64,000 bases of DNA, taken from the NCBI GenBank assembly GCA_028829895.1, contig CM054179.1:30969117-31033116 (forward strand). The letters are read 5' to 3'. The stretch is from Sinotaia quadrata. Its lineage: Eukaryota > Mollusca > Gastropoda > Architaenioglossa > Viviparidae. Shown in pieces: positions 1 through 13,846 of the stretch. How positions within the stretch are numbered: the first letter of the stretch is position 1; each line of letters starts with the position of its first letter. The notes below the pieces were generated by a model. That model had not been told where the DNA came from and made no database searches. It saw only the letters and a program-made list of their open reading frames with translations. The position numbers were made by a program, and so were the translations under genes.

Positions 1-2391
1 ACATCATTAATTGATGCCATAAATCATTTAAATGTAAGAAGTCTGAAGAAGAGCTAACAGTTACTAGTGTCAATATTGCACAGTAGGCCTACTTCTGACC
101 CAGATGTGGTAGTTACGATAGTAATTTTTAAAAATCACCACTGTCGCTTTCGTTGAGATCTTTGCCGAAGTTATAAAATAATATATTCTAAGTCTAACTT
201 ATTATTACCACCCTGTACGGGTGGTAATAATTTAATTATTTTGAACAATTGAAATTTGAATAATAAATTAAACATAACACAACTATTTAGAATTATAAAT
301 AAAACACTAGGCCTAAAGAACTTCAACAAATAAATACATAAAAATCATAATTTGTAGACATGTAAGCCTATAAAATTGTAACTTAGTTACTTACCCTCTG
401 ACTTTATCCATTTTTAGAGTGGCAGGCCATGGGAATCTTTGTTTATCTTATTAAGTATACTCTCACTCACAAGTCACGAGTTAAATCTTTCTCTCACAAA
501 AGAATACAACTTACTGAAAAATATACATACACAATATATAAAAATTATCCATCTGAATACTGACTACATCAGTGTGTATGCAATCTATACCGAGATTGCC
601 GTACACACTTAACTAGATGAAATAACGCTGTCGCCCATTCATATAAACCACAGCTGGTTCATTCTAGTCATATGTGAAATAAAAATGAGTGAGTGTTTAG
701 CAGAAATAGGTCTGCGTGAGTCATTCTGCTGTTGAATTATGTTAATGTTCGCTTCGCAGTCAATGGTGCCTGTGCCAAACTGACCTACTTGCTGCGTGTC
801 GTCCACGGGAATTATATAGGACAAGGGAGTTTACTCTAAATTTTGGCAAAAATATTTTATATAAAGTGTTTGGGGTGGGGGTTAAATTATTAGCATTCTG
901 ATTACTGTGTACATCCTGATAGTTTAGTCTAATACTGGTCATGCTTGCACGTGTTTAGCAATAATCTATAATTTTATTAGTGATATATATAATTGCACAA
1001 ACGCGCGCACGCATATAAAACTTAAATTATGAAATGCTGTAAACCTAACTTGGTAGAATGTAGATTTATTTCAGACTGAATTAAAGGAATAATAGCAAAA
1101 GGTTAACATTTTTCAAAGAATGGTGTAAATTATAGTTTTGTAAGAACATAAGTGATACTTTTATATTTGTAAATTTAATTCAAATAGGCTCCAGGAAGAA
1201 AAGGAGAAGACGATAGGATTCAGTACAGCCATGCATCTTATCACTAGTGACTGAAATTCTGTCGAGCATTTCCGGTCGGAGACGATTTCGCACTGACTAC
1301 ATCTAATCTTAATTTTCTATCTTAATAGGTCACAGAACATACAAATTTAAAGTACTAACTGTTATGTTAGTTTGATATAGCTTACTAAGTAACTGTTAAA
1401 ATGCTTCTAACACGGCATTCATTAAAATTTAAGTTTATTTACCACAAATTAGTTAACAGTAAGTTAGTAAATTACGAAGAAAGAGGACATTTAATGTAAA
1501 AGTTTCCAACCACTGGATTTAAAATGTGTCCACATGCTAGCTGCGGATGTATTTTCTTAATATTCAATTGATGACTGATTAGCTACTGGGTAGTGGGACA
1601 ATCGTCCTCCATACTGACAATCCCGTAGCATTGTAGCGTCTATGGTAACTATGCGTTAGGTATCTATCGTTTTCGATATATACCCAATTTTATGAATCTA
1701 TAATTCAATAAATATAATTAAATTTACAATACAAACAAGAAAAGAAAAGTGTACAATATTTTACTCTTGTCTACTTAAGAATTCTCTATTTATGAAAGAT
1801 TTAGAAACACTGTTTAAATTATATGTACATTGTAATTGAAATACTTGTCGGATTTTGAAAAACTAAATAAATCTAGTCAGTTTCTCTAAACTCTACCGAA
1901 GAGGCTTTAAGTTAACTCTACATTACTGTTGCCAAAATTCAAACATGTTCAGAATAAAATAATAGTATTTACACCTGTATTTTTTCTCCACTTCTAGTGT
2001 CTATATACTAAAATTTATTTTGTATGTTACCTTACTATACTCATGATCAATGTCAAGTGCGTTACTGTAGGCATAAGACTCCAGATAATTTCAAGAATGT
2101 TTAAATATAAAATATTTATTACTTCTAAATATTAAAAACAAAATAGTTATAATAAATGTCTTATAAAATTCATTAGATATTCTATAATTTATAACTATAA
2201 TTATAAATATTTTAAACCAAAAGTGCTGTTTTTATGAAAATATACTGATTAAAAAAATTGATTATTAGGTCTATGTAACTCTACTAGTTAGAAGAATTCA
2301 TTAAATAATGAGTGATATTAAGTAGTGATATATCAGTCAAGATAAGGGATAGGAAACTCAGAAAAAATAGGGAAAAATCAGATTTGACATC
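1..2391. other. AT-rich intergenic DNA, nothing recognised
   Basis: No open frame longer than about 60 codons with coding character and no repeat boundary that I can support. Several 'taggcct' motifs occur (for example near 85 and 309), a motif scattered over the whole window. Confidence 0.6.
2387..2391. repeat. 5-bp target-site duplication of solo LTR copy 1 (left)
   Basis: ACATC, repeated exactly at 4,026-4,030 on the other side of the LTR. Confidence 0.8.
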
Positions 2392-4025
2392 TGTGACACC
2401 TCTGGGCATACCCATGTTATGATTATTATTTATTAATCAATAATACATAACTAATTGCAAGTGATCAAAAATCTTAATTATTAGTTATTAATAATTCTCC
2501 CACAAGACCTATATGTCTCACTTGGCAGATTATAAGGGTGTCGTAAAACTCGACTCATAACCACAATAAGATAGATGTTTTACTGTTGCATAATGTTTCT
2601 GCTGGTGGAAACTTCTTACTAAAAAAAAAACCTGTCTTTTATTTATATTTAATGAGCCCCCATCTATCCACTATTATTCCAACATAAGATTTTAAATATG
2701 TGCAAGAAGGTTAACAAATTTATTAAATCAACAATCAAATATACAGCATATGAATATAATCAAAAGTGTGTTGACACATCACAATATGTGATTAAATGTT
2801 AGACACTCATTCAGTTTATCCTAGCATAGACATCAGCAGTCAAATTAATATATATAATCAAGTTCATAGATATAGTTTCATCAAAGAAACGAGAGTGGAA
2901 TTTTAGAGAGATAATTATAGTCAATGTACATAACCTTTTCAATGATGGCAGCTGTTGCTAGCAGGTGTTCACAATCATGTGGTTTGCAACAAGTCACTTT
3001 CTTTCTTATTAGATGATAATCCAATGTACCCCTTCTAAGCACATTATATAACTGTTCCAGAATTTTCAATGTGCTCACAAAGCATACCATGGAGAATCAT
3101 ACAGAACTTCATACGCGCTATCAAAGCACACCACAAGGAATGTTCCCGAATTTTCATGTGCTCTACTCAAGCATACCATGAGGAATGTTCCAAAAAAATC
3201 TTTGTGAATTATTGAGACCAAACTTAAACCTCAATTTCCATTGTATTGGCTCTTGAACGGAATTCACAGGAATCAACTTACAGCAACACGTTTACTGATA
3301 AGTTTGAAGACAATGCAGTAGAGTACAGCAGTTACTGCAGTCTGAAACAGATATAAGCATACAAAACATCAAAAAAGGGCATGTCATTTCTGCATAAGTC
3401 AAATTAAGGGTTGCACTAAGTTTTAGGCATATTTCCTCTCTAAACTCCTGTCTCTCCTACACACATTCTCAACTTACAAATCCTGCAACAATATTCATTA
3501 GTCTGATACACACAGCATAAGAAATATAGCATAGATCAAAATTCACAAATATAATGTACAATATAATCAAATTAGTGAACATAGAAATAATGGTTCAATT
3601 ACATAAGTATTCTCTAATTAAAATCATAGATCAATAGCAAACATGCACAAAATATTTCTAAGTGCATTCTTTCTTTATCAGTCAGTTCACTTACCCCAAG
3701 CTAACAATCACCTTTATGACCAGACTTGGGTTACATCAAAATCAAAGTGATTATAGAACATTCTTCAACAGGAAAGTTTTGGTCTATCCCTAGGAATTGA
3801 ATTGTTATGAGCAAGTATGAGACTATTAGTCAGAAAAACTATTCATCCACTTGGAACTGGTTTGGATTGTCTCAGCAAGTTCTAGCATATTCTTTACCTG
3901 AGTTATTTTAACTCTGGTACTTACAAAAGTATGTGCAGTGCCCAAATGTCATGTCATGTTGATATTTAACAATTTATATAACAATTCAGTTTAGAAATAA
4001 GGACAGGCAAATTTACTCTGCCACA
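2392..4025 (-). mobile_element. Solo LTR, copy 1 (LTR retrotransposon, probably Gypsy-like)
   Basis: A 1,634-bp block starting TGTGACACC and ending CTGCCACA, so it has the TG...CA ends of an LTR. It is flanked by a perfect 5-bp direct repeat ACATC (2,387-2,391 and 4,026-4,030), which is the target duplication expected for Gypsy-type or retroviral integration. It is collinear with the block at 44,858-46,429. No internal gag-pol region is attached, so it is read as a solo LTR left by LTR-LTR recombination. Minus orientation is inferred from the partial copy at 31,178, whose Gag-like remnant lies to its left on the minus strand; in that orientation an AATAAA lies near 2,717. Small ORFs inside it, including 2,881-3,090, are not considered genes. 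Confidence 0.85.
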
Positions 4026-4030
4026 ACATC

Positions 4031-7000
4031 CATGGTTTAAAATGTAAAAAGATAATAAATCTTTTGAATTCATTTAATTTTATTTCAAATTATAATAAAA
4101 AATAATGTAATTTCATTCATTCATATTATATCAAAGAAACATGATTAAGGTAGTCTAAAATGTGCCAGAAACAAAGCCCATAATTTAAATGAAATGAGAT
4201 TGTACCTAGACATGTATAAGTTGCTTGGCAGGAATTGTTTGTTTTTCTCCAAAAATTGGTGTTTCTGTTAACAAAACATTCTATGAAAATAAAGTGCATG
4301 TACACATTTGTAATGCAGTGACTCTAGTGTCTAATAATTTTGCAAATGCATCAACAAAGACTTATTTTTAGTTTAACTGTAAACCACTTATACACTATCC
4401 AATCTAACATTTTATAAAAATTTGAACAATTTTCTCTAATCCAATTTTCCGCTATATTAATAGATGTTATAGTGAAATGCAAAAGTATTTATGATATTAA
4501 ATATGCCTTAAGTTTACACTGACAAAGTAGAAGAACAGGCTAAATTTAAAAGAAAAGTAATATGAGGGGAAATTATATTTAGTAGATTTTTGCTCACACA
4601 CTCTCTCACAAATATTCCTTACCTTTTGAAAAATATACTCTGTATAATTTATATAAACACATTTGCAAGTGTATATATGTCTTGGCATATTTTGTTAATA
4701 ATGAATGCTTTCCAGCACATTGTCTTTTTTCAATGTTTAGTTTTTCCCAAAATGACTGCACTAAAACTTCTGCTTGTGACAAACAAATGCCTAACTCCCC
4801 TACACATACATATGTATCAGTAGATAAAGATTGTGTAGTGTGTGCTTTGATTTTGAAAAACATAATAATAAACCTGAAATACAAATTAAAACAAAAATAC
4901 TGATTAGAATTTCCACACACACACACACACCCCCCGCAAAGAGTTGTTTTTAAATGTGATGGCAACATCCCTACCCCAAGGCACCCAGGTCGGTTCTTTT
5001 TTACATTCCGTCTGTGCCCTCAATGCCCTCTACCGCCCAACACATCCAGGGTTTTCTCCAAGTCCTAGGACTAGCCACGTAATGTTTGAGAGGTATATCT
5101 AAATATCAAAATTAACTAAAATCAAAATAAAATAACATAGCGATCACTATAACAAACACAAACCTAAAACTAAAAATATCCTAGAAAAATGATAACCATA
5201 AAATAATTAAAAATAAATAAATAAACACTCATTAGGAAGATAAAACATGTACGAAGAGAAGAGAACATCTAACTGACAGGTAATTATATCTGAAGCCAAA
5301 TATCCACCCCTAACTTGACTTATTCAATGTTAGATAATAATTGAATAAAATTAAATTTTAAAAAGTCTCAGAGCCATCATGAAAATTTAACTACCAGCCA
5401 AAGCAACCAACCAGACAACACGAACAGTACCAAACAGAAGAAACTAAGGCACAAACCACGATAACCCATAAGAACAGAGAATTATATACAGTGTTCAACG
5501 TGATATATTTGTGCCTCAGGCGCTGCATGGTGATAAACGACCAAAAGCATGGCCTTGTCTACAAAAAAATTCATCAAAGGCAGATGAGTCGACTTAGCCA
5601 CCAGGCGCAACCATCCATTACCCTCCCCCAAAACCACCCCCTCTCCAGCACAAAATCGGCTCAGACAAAAGCACTTTGAGGAACAAGAACTGCTAAGACT
5701 TAATTTAAAGTTGAATACTCTGATTACCTGACCAAGATATTTTTCCTTACAGCCGATTTCTTTCAGAGCAACAACTAAGCAAGTGGTCTTTAAAGTGAAA
5801 GTGATAGTGTCTACCCATCTACTGATTTGAAGTATTTTATAGTATCCTCGGGACTTGCTGGTGTCAGAACTCTATTACTTCTAACACTGCTTATAGCAGT
5901 GCAGAACGATCATTTTAAAAAAATACTATATGTGCCATGATCATTTAAGAACTTACTTTTTTTTAACTGTGGATTCTAATACATCATAAAGAAATGGATG
6001 TTGAAGAATTAATTAATGACTTTGCTGAACGTAAAGCACTTTTTAATGTGGGCAGATTTTACATTTCAAACTATTATTTGTAAGGAAGTGTTGACAAATT
6101 ATGCCGAGTTATGAAACATTAATTTTTGTCTTATTAATTGTTTCCTAATCATTGCTACTAATTTATGAGAAGGTATTTCCGCTAGTACTTGTAGTAGATT
6201 TGCACTTACATGGTGCAAAACCTTTTTACAAGTTCGTAGTATGTACGTTGTCGCCGCTATACTCTGGGGTGACTTTGTAATAATGACTTATACCAACTCT
6301 GTATAATTAGCTATGATACAAGACATCTACAAGTGCCGGTGCAGAATATGGGTCACTGGTTAAATATGTATATCTGCAACTGTTACGCTGATATACTGGT
6401 ACGTCACCAATTTGGCTCTGCCCCCAACTCAGAATCAGCTGAGATTTAATGTTTATGAATAATATATATATAATGATTTCAATTAACGAACAGAGGACAA
6501 GACGTACTCATTACATTATCACTTGAACTACGAAAATAACGATAGAACTAACAAACACACGTTTTAAAATAATAACAAGAAATTTAATAAAAGAAAAAGT
6601 TAACAAGATTTAGAAAATTCAGTTCATCCTAAGCCAGTTCATTTGGACTGAAGTCACGTTCCGGATGGGAACTTAGCTTATGTATTGAAATGACGTCAGT
6701 CTGGTAGACTTGAATATTGCCAACCAATAGATCAGCACGTCCCAATTCAGCCGGGACAAGTAGAACGGCCACACAGGCACAGCCACACAGGCAAACAACA
6801 GGCAGCTATAAACGAGCAGCCGAGAATACACAATAACAAGAAAAAACCCTGCAACACAAACAATTGCAAAGCCTAAGTGTCCAGTCCAGTGCTCGATTAA
6901 TAATTACTAAGTTTGGCATAGGCCTCTGAAAGGAAGAATATTAATATATTCATAAATAAAACATAGTATATAACATCCTAATAAAACTTAACCATTCACA

Positions 7001-7084
7001 CAAATACAAAGACGCTTTTACCTATATAGCTAGGGTTTTCTTCTCTCATATACGACCCAGTGTTGTTTTGGGCGGACTACCCTT
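4031..7084. other. Intergenic DNA, no gene recognised
   Basis: Mostly AT-rich, with a short (AC)n tract near 4,914-4,930 followed by a C-run. The part from about 4,970 to 5,700 is richer in C and holds small ORFs (for example 5,491-5,679) with no recognisable domain. A segment at 6,240-6,900 is richer in CpG and has a CTGCCCCCAAC motif near 6,418 and an AATAAA-containing tract near 6,585. It may be old LTR-type sequence, but no ends or target duplication could be found. Confidence 0.4.
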
Positions 7085-7324
7085 TCAGTCGTCACCCTCA
7101 GACGATTTTTCAGGAAGTAGTGAAGATAACATTTTCACTGTGGTTTTTATTACCCTGCTTAGACCAGCTTCTGACCTGTTCAATTCATTAGCTCTAAGAT
7201 GATTATGTCCCGCTAACAACTCTAACCACCCGCTAAGCGTACACACTGACACATGCTGACCGCCGCGCTCACAGACTTCAAACACCGCAGACATCAAACG
7301 CCAGTCCCTAAATCTATCCCACAT
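7085..7324 (-). other. Unrecognised 79-codon minus-strand ORF
   Basis: An uninterrupted frame from ATG to TGA in a locally GC- and CpG-richer patch, with balanced composition unlike the AT-driven ORFs around it (Trp, Arg, Glu and Leu rich at the start, a Ser-Glu-Gly-Asp-Asp end). An in-frame stop lies two codons before the ATG, so it is not the end of a longer open frame. I recognise no domain. It lies about 700 bases downstream, on the minus strand, of a primer-binding-site-like sequence at 8,043-8,056, so it could be a retroelement remnant. It could equally be a chance ORF or a single exon. Confidence 0.25.
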
Positions 7325-8042
7325 GTCTCACATTCGTTTCAGGGCTTCCCTTCTCAGTAAAACAGGATGCAATACGCACTCATTCCACAAATGAAAATTT
7401 ATATAAAATATATATGTGGGAATATTTTCCCATCATACAATATACGTCACTCTAGAGGTGAGAGAAAGGCCATTAACTGGATACGAGACACCCATATTTG
7501 GTCATTTGCATTCCGTATCATGACGTAGTGTTAATCCACCAGCTGACCTAGAGTCATTCATTGGTGAATGAATCGAAATTTCTCAGACGCTCATATTTCT
7601 TCACAGTGCCCATATCCAGGTGTAGACAATCTTGTCCAGGTTGAATGAATACTATAAATGGTAAATATAGCTGACTTCTCTAAATCGTTGTATTTCTTAT
7701 TTGTAGAATATTATGTAAAATATTTATGTGATTGTTAAATGATTAATGTATTAATGATTAAGTTGCGTTAGCGATTGATATATTTTGTAGAAATGATCAA
7801 GATAAAATAAGCATGTGTGTATTGCTATGTTCATGCTTGTTAAAATTGTTGCAGCTGGTGAGCGCTAACAGTGAAACAGACGATTGTTAATAAGCATTGT
7901 GGTGAACCACTTGCTAAATATATATCGTGTTGAGAAATTGTACAATTGTAAAGTAAAATCATTCTATTCATTTAAGTATTTTTGTTGACTGGAATTGTGA
8001 GTTAGCGTATAGCTAACTAGTAGAGATTTTTAAAGAGTAATC

Positions 8043-8056
8043 TATCGCTGCCACCA
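8043..8056 (-). other. Possible retroelement primer-binding site (tRNA-Leu 3' end match)
   Basis: Read on the minus strand this is TGGTGGCAGCGATA. The first 11 bases complement the 3' end (CGCTGCCA plus CCA) seen in some eukaryotic tRNA-Leu species, a primer used by some Gypsy-type elements. There is no CA-ended LTR directly adjacent, so this may be a coincidence or a decayed element. Confidence 0.25.
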
Positions 8057-9220
8057 CAAAGCCCATATGATTGCTCCTTGTAATAGAATACTATAGAAAT
8101 GATGTTATTCATTTAAAGCCAGTCTCAGGAGTCACCTGAAACCAACAGTGTCGGTAAAATGTAATGATGCGGTTAGTACTCAACCAGCAGACACACATAA
8201 CACAGCCAGTACTCACTGTAATGAGCCAGGCCATTTACTGATTTAGCACGTGATTGCACTTGTGGTTGGTGACAAGTGCGCGGTGATAGAGACAGCGGCA
8301 ACAGATGTGGAAGTCATTGTAGCAGATTTGGGAACCCCAGAGTGTAGGGGAGGGGTGTAGCTCGAAGGAAGGGGCCTCTCTCTTAACTGACAGCTGACAG
8401 TGTATGTGCATTGGTGTATGTACAGACAGCTGTTGGGAATGAAATGACAAACACTAAGGCTGTAACAATAGAGATCTCAGGATTCACCCTGTAGGAGTGG
8501 AGATCTTTTGAGGGCTACGCCAGAGTTTGTATCCAACGTTGGGAGTGACCAGACGGAAGACAACTGCGCTTGACATCAGGAGTGTACAGTTGAGCAGATG
8601 ATGGCAACTCTTTGAACTCTTCAGAGACACTAGTTAAGTGTGATTGAAACAAACTATGAACAGATCAAAGCTGACATTGATATACCTATAGCAATTCAGG
8701 CTACACTGGATGGATTAACTCTGCTTAACCGTGTACAACCTATGTTCTTTATTATAATTTGTTATTTTATTAAATTTCATTATGTTATCTTACCCATTTT
8801 TACATAAATGTTTGTAGCACGACTGTAAAAACTAGATGGTTGGGGGCTGAGCTGAACTAAAGAGATTATAATTTTTAATTAATAAATAAAGGGGAAGATA
8901 ACATTGCTAGCTTGGTGCAAGTCAACTGATTTATCTGGCGATGTGTCATTGTGTAATAGCCTGAGTCTTTGGCATACTCGTGGTAGATAGGTCAGGACGT
9001 CCGGCTGTCGCTATTGTTAGAGATTATTCAATAACCAATATTGATACCTGGGAATCTAAAATAGGACAGAGTCGTTAAACCTAACCGGGCACATGACATT
9101 ATTACTTGTAATTTTTAATCCTGTATGTATTATAGGTGATCAATAAATGCTACAATCTAATGTATTAACACAATTTTAGCATCAATTACTATTTTAGCAT
9201 TTTAAAATAAAAACAATAAC
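8057..9220. other. GC-richer block of unknown origin
   Basis: Compared with its surroundings, 8,200-9,070 keeps more CpG and more G. It contains a palindromic CCAACGTTGG (about 8,532) and GTTGGGGGCTGAG (8,838-8,850). This composition suggests a comparatively young insertion, possibly LTR-like, but I could not find matching ends or a second copy in the window. Confidence 0.3.
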
Positions 9221-9281
9221 CCTCTCTCTCTCCCTCTGTGTGTGCATGCGTGTGTGTGTGTGTTTTTGTGTGTGTGTGTGT
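9221..9281. repeat. Compound CT / TG microsatellite
   Basis: A (CT)n run passes directly into interrupted (TG)n. Confidence 0.9.
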
Positions 9282-9299
9282 AATAAGAGAGACATTTTT

Positions 9300-12200
9300 A
9301 TTTATTTATTTTTGCAGGGGAGGCCAGCATGCAGTTACAACACTTTCACTATCTTGACATAAAGCTGTACAGATAAGTCAAAGAGAATTCAATTCAGACT
9401 GATTTATAACAAAACAATAATACTTTAATAGGAAACAATAACATTTGTAAGGACAAAAGTCTGTAGAATATTGGATAAAATTTTAAGATTGTACAAAATA
9501 AGATATAATGGCACTTTATATAGCATGGTCTTAATTACAAATTAATTTTTCCTTTGAAAATAATAAATTCAACAAACTTATCACTTTAAACTCTTCAGAT
9601 TTCACCCAGTGACATTTTAGTCCGTAAATAGAGGATAAATGGGTATCAATTAAATGTTGTGCTAGTAGTAGTATGCTACAGGCAGTTTATTTATTCGTGT
9701 CTGACGCTAAATAATTTGCGGATTATAATTTATGAGGTGGAAAATAAATGCAACCAAAAAGGATTGGCAAATGTCGCTATATTAACTGAAGGTTTTCATC
9801 GGCAAACGCAAACATCATTCATCAATTAGTTTATCAGAATAAATTTAGAAAGTGATACTGATAATGATATATATAAAGTGGCGTTCAGATTCAAAATTTG
9901 CAGGATTTTTCTTTTGAGGGTTAAAGAGGTCTGAACTGTTGCGTTTTACATAAATGAGTACTTAAGAAAACATTGTGGATTACTTTTCCTTCCTAAATAA
10001 TAGGCCTACTGATAATCTCAATTGTACTTGTACAAGTCGTACTGTAGAAAGAATACATGATTGTACAGGCCTATACATTTTGTTTTAAACGCTTTCTTAC
10101 CCCACTTCCTCTTCTTTAATGAGCAATAAAGTCAAAAGATGCTCATTCACTTAAATAAAAAGATATAAATGTCCAATCGTGAAACGGTGCGATTTCTTCA
10201 ATCAAATAAAAGAAAAACAAACAAATTTAGAAAGTTTAATTAGACTAGTAAAGATTTACAAAGGTAGGTCACTCAATATACCAGACAATAGATAATGACA
10301 ATCAGTTGAGATTATCCTCCCTTATATGTCGGAGACGAGGTAATGTGGATATATCAATTCATTTCGTTTATTATTTGTCACTTGGTTTCTTTTAAAACTT
10401 AAATATAGCTTGGGTGAATAAATAATAAATGGTTTATACGGTCATTTAATTACATGTATTTGAAAGGAACATACTACTTTTTATAATTAATATAAGGAAT
10501 GAAATTCATGCTAAGTACCTAGTTTGGTTTCGATTTGTCTAACAATAGGCCTATAGTAAAATACTATAGTAGTACTAGTAAAGTAGTAGTAGAAGTGCTA
10601 CTACAGTACTAGTAGTTTTAGTAAAAGTGAAGCACAAATGATAATACACGTTTTTATTTAATGCAAATACAGTTTTATTAATAAATTTTATTTGCTGTAT
10701 TAACTAGATTGTAGATACTAGATGATGCGCGAAACTCATCGGTTCCTTAGATAATATTATGCTTCAACACCCTTCTAAAGTTCTAATGTTATTATTACAC
10801 TACAGTACAATCACTACAATTTTTTAAATAGTTTTTACAGTTTTGTTATTTAGGCCTGAGATAGAATATTAATTTCCTATCCATTATTCTAATTATTAAA
10901 GTTTTAGTAAATTTGTAAGGACAACAAATATACAATCTATAATATATGATTATGAGACTGAGAGAGAGAATGTTTAAAGGTAGACCTATACGGCCTATAC
11001 TTTCTACATCTCCTGGACAAGAATACAATATTTATATAAATTTACACATTTCATGCATTCAGTCATTATTTCAATTTGTGTTTTGAAAATAATAAATTAT
11101 AATTAACATTTTGAAACTGAAAGGGAGCAAGAAAGGTATTAAGTGATATGTAGATTATGTATTAAACTTTAAATGCACTGACACCATAAAATGAACATAC
11201 AGATGTCACAGTTATTAGAAAAAAGTATGCATTTATAATAATCATTGCATACTTACTTTGTTTTTATTATTCATATGTCAAACTGCTGAAAATTTCTAAA
11301 TTGTTTTTACCTCCGTACTGATACACCCAGTGAAACACAGTCTTAAACATTAATTAATGTCACTATTGTAATTGATGTGGATTAGAGTGCTTAACCCTTA
11401 ATCTTGTTATCAATGTAAATTTAAAATTTAATCTGAAGGAAAGATTATTTTCACTATGCTTTAGATTGTTTAGTAAATCACACTTGTTAGTAAGTGTTGT
11501 ATGTGAAAATATTTCCAAATGAGTATGTATATTAGTAAGCATTGCATCTTTGAGTAAACATTGATTCCAAAAGTTATGGGCTATGAAGATATGGAGCATA
11601 CTTTGACTAATCTTTTTAGTAATATATATTGTTCTTGATAATTTAATTCATTGTTTTATAGATGAACCAAACTTACTTCATCAGAATAAAAAACTACAGC
11701 ACTATTGACTATTATAGAAAAAAATTACCATTATTAATTATTCCTTAGAAATGTATAATTTGATAGATTATTATTTACTATAATAATTTAATTGATATCA
11801 TATATGGTTCAAGGTCTAACAAAATTGTGTTTTTCCTGCATCATATACTGATGAAAACACCAGTCAAACTCTGGGATAGCTTAGTAAATGTTGATATTTC
11901 TCATATCTCTATTGAATAAGTTCTACCATGAGATTTTTTATGATATACATAAGCTATAAGTCCTAAAGATAAACTTACTCAATTTTTACTTTATTTGCTT
12001 TAGATTTATGTTATAATATAAAACATAGCAAGATAATAATTTAAGAACAAGACATGAACAAACTAGCTGAAGAAGCACTTAAACTTTCAAAAATATATAA
12101 GTATAACATTTCCAGACAGTTTTTATGAATCAGAGGCAAATTAACTGGTATTGTGTATATATATATATATATATATATCATGTTGAAATATACACCCCTT

Positions 12201-12760
12201 TTCCTAATTCATCTACTTAATAACAGAGGATCTGAATAATATTAATATGCAAATGAATATGAATAATCTTTTTAGATTCAAATGTGATTTATTTATGCAT
12301 GATAAATGTAAATTTTAAAAAATATTTTACCAAGTGATACAACAGAATTAAGATACTAAAGTACTTTATTTGTACGGATTCTTAAATTTGTTAAAATTTA
12401 TTTATTTTTTTATTAGAAATTATTTGGGATAGCCCAAACATACCTGTGGATTTCTTCATTTCTTGGCTGACTTCTCTTTCTTCACAGAACTGTGCAAATG
12501 CTTAGTCCAGAACAGCCATATTGAGAGACACAACAAGAACGTCTGGATGGTGTGTTATGCAGCTATAGCCTTCTCAACCAATCTTGTATTTTGTCCTCTT
12601 CATGACAACACTTGTACTCTTTTTTTGAAGACTGAATTATTCATTTTAATGTATAATGTCCTAGGAGGGATGTATAATTCATAAGAGAATATAATTAAAT
12701 ATTAAATATAAAAACACAGATTTTAACATATGAGCAAAACCATGTACCTTCAATAATTTC
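9300..12760. other. AT-rich upstream or intergenic DNA
   Basis: No gene seen. It includes a (TA)n tract at 12,156-12,178 and a TAG/TAC-rich low-complexity stretch at 10,554-10,620. The non-coding first exon and promoter of the RRM gene should lie somewhere upstream of 13,830, but I cannot place them. Confidence 0.5.
10554..10620. repeat. TAG/TAC trinucleotide stretch with self-complementary halves
   Basis: Repeated AGTACTAGTA and GTAGTAGTAG units are followed by CTACTAC and CAGTACTAGTAG, so the stretch can fold back on itself. Confidence 0.6.
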
Positions 12761-12764
12761 AGTA

Positions 12765-12765
<1 letters not shown>

Positions 12766-12843
<78 letters not shown>

Positions 12844-12867
12844 ATAGAGAGAGAGAAAGAGAGAGGA
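12766..12867. repeat. Long (TG)n - (TA) - (GA)n compound microsatellite
   Basis: About 38 uninterrupted TG units (12,766-12,841), then TATATA, then a GA-rich run. It is the longest simple repeat in the window and produces a spurious poly-His/Thr ORF on the minus strand. Confidence 0.95.
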
Positions 12868-13846
12868 TGGTTTCCTGCAGCATTAATTACTGACCAGTAA
12901 AGATGGTAATTCATAGGATATAGGTTTAGAGTTTGGTGATTGGAGAATTGCAGAAATTGCTCTCGTTTCTGTGGTCAGATGCTGAATGCCAAAGTGTTTT
13001 AACCAAAAGGAAGAACTACACTAATAAAGCCTTAGTATAATGACTTATTATCCACAATCAGTAACTTTTACAGTCATGTAATTAATGCTTTACAAAACAA
13101 GAAATGCATTCATATAACTATTTAACTATACTTCAAAAAATCTTTTTTAGATAATAACAGTTACATGAACCATTAAATGTAAATAAAATACTATAGAGAG
13201 ATTTCTAGAAGTGATACTATTTTAAAACTGATTTGATATAAAAAATATTGTTTTGATTAAGACCAGTCACATTTAGGAAAATATGTGTGAAAAACTGACA
13301 AGAGTTATTTTGTTTTTTTAATAAAAATTAGAAAACATTTAAATAGAATAAAAATGAAGAAACATTCTTTTTCACATTCTAAGAATACCTTTGAAAATAT
13401 TTCTTTGACCTCAAATAAATAAGTTATAGCAAAGCAATAGGTTGACTGATGACAGATCTATATATGTCTCCTTTAAAGGCTAGTTTGGTGACAGAGTGGG
13501 GATATAGTTTATATACTGAGAAGACAGACTAGACAGAAAGCTATGGAAATAGGATGTCACTTCAACTGTTTGACATTAAAACATGATGTAGCTAGAAAGA
13601 AATCAAATATGAATAACATCGGGGCAGACTTCAAGGATGCATTTTGCATGTTCAGAACAGTGCATTTAACTAAATGCTGGTTAAATGGTTGGGGGCCTCT
13701 TGCAAATATGTTTACTAACTTCTCTTTTATATTCCCATCTTTAAAAACAAAGTTGGCTGTTGTTTTTTTTTCTCATTGTTGGTTGCATAGTACATAACAG
13801 TTTTATATCCTAATTTTCTTTTTTTTTTAGATCATATTGCTCAAGA

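Noticed and set aside
4606..4968. 120-codon minus-strand ORF and overlapping + strand ORFs
   Set aside because: Partly CA-repeat derived, no domain, overlapping frames on both strands, AT-rich composition.
5491..5679. ORF and a TGGCTAAGTCG A-box-like string (minus strand) suggesting a tRNA-derived SINE
   Set aside because: No B-box at the right distance and no tail or target duplication.
12695..12883. Minus-strand ORF with a long His/Thr alternation
   Set aside because: It is a translation of the (TG)n microsatellite.
13543..13797. 84-codon ORF just upstream of the first RRM coding exon
   Set aside because: Considered as an earlier exon, but there is no suitable donor in frame and no recognisable sequence; the acceptor at 13,830 is better explained by a distant UTR exon.
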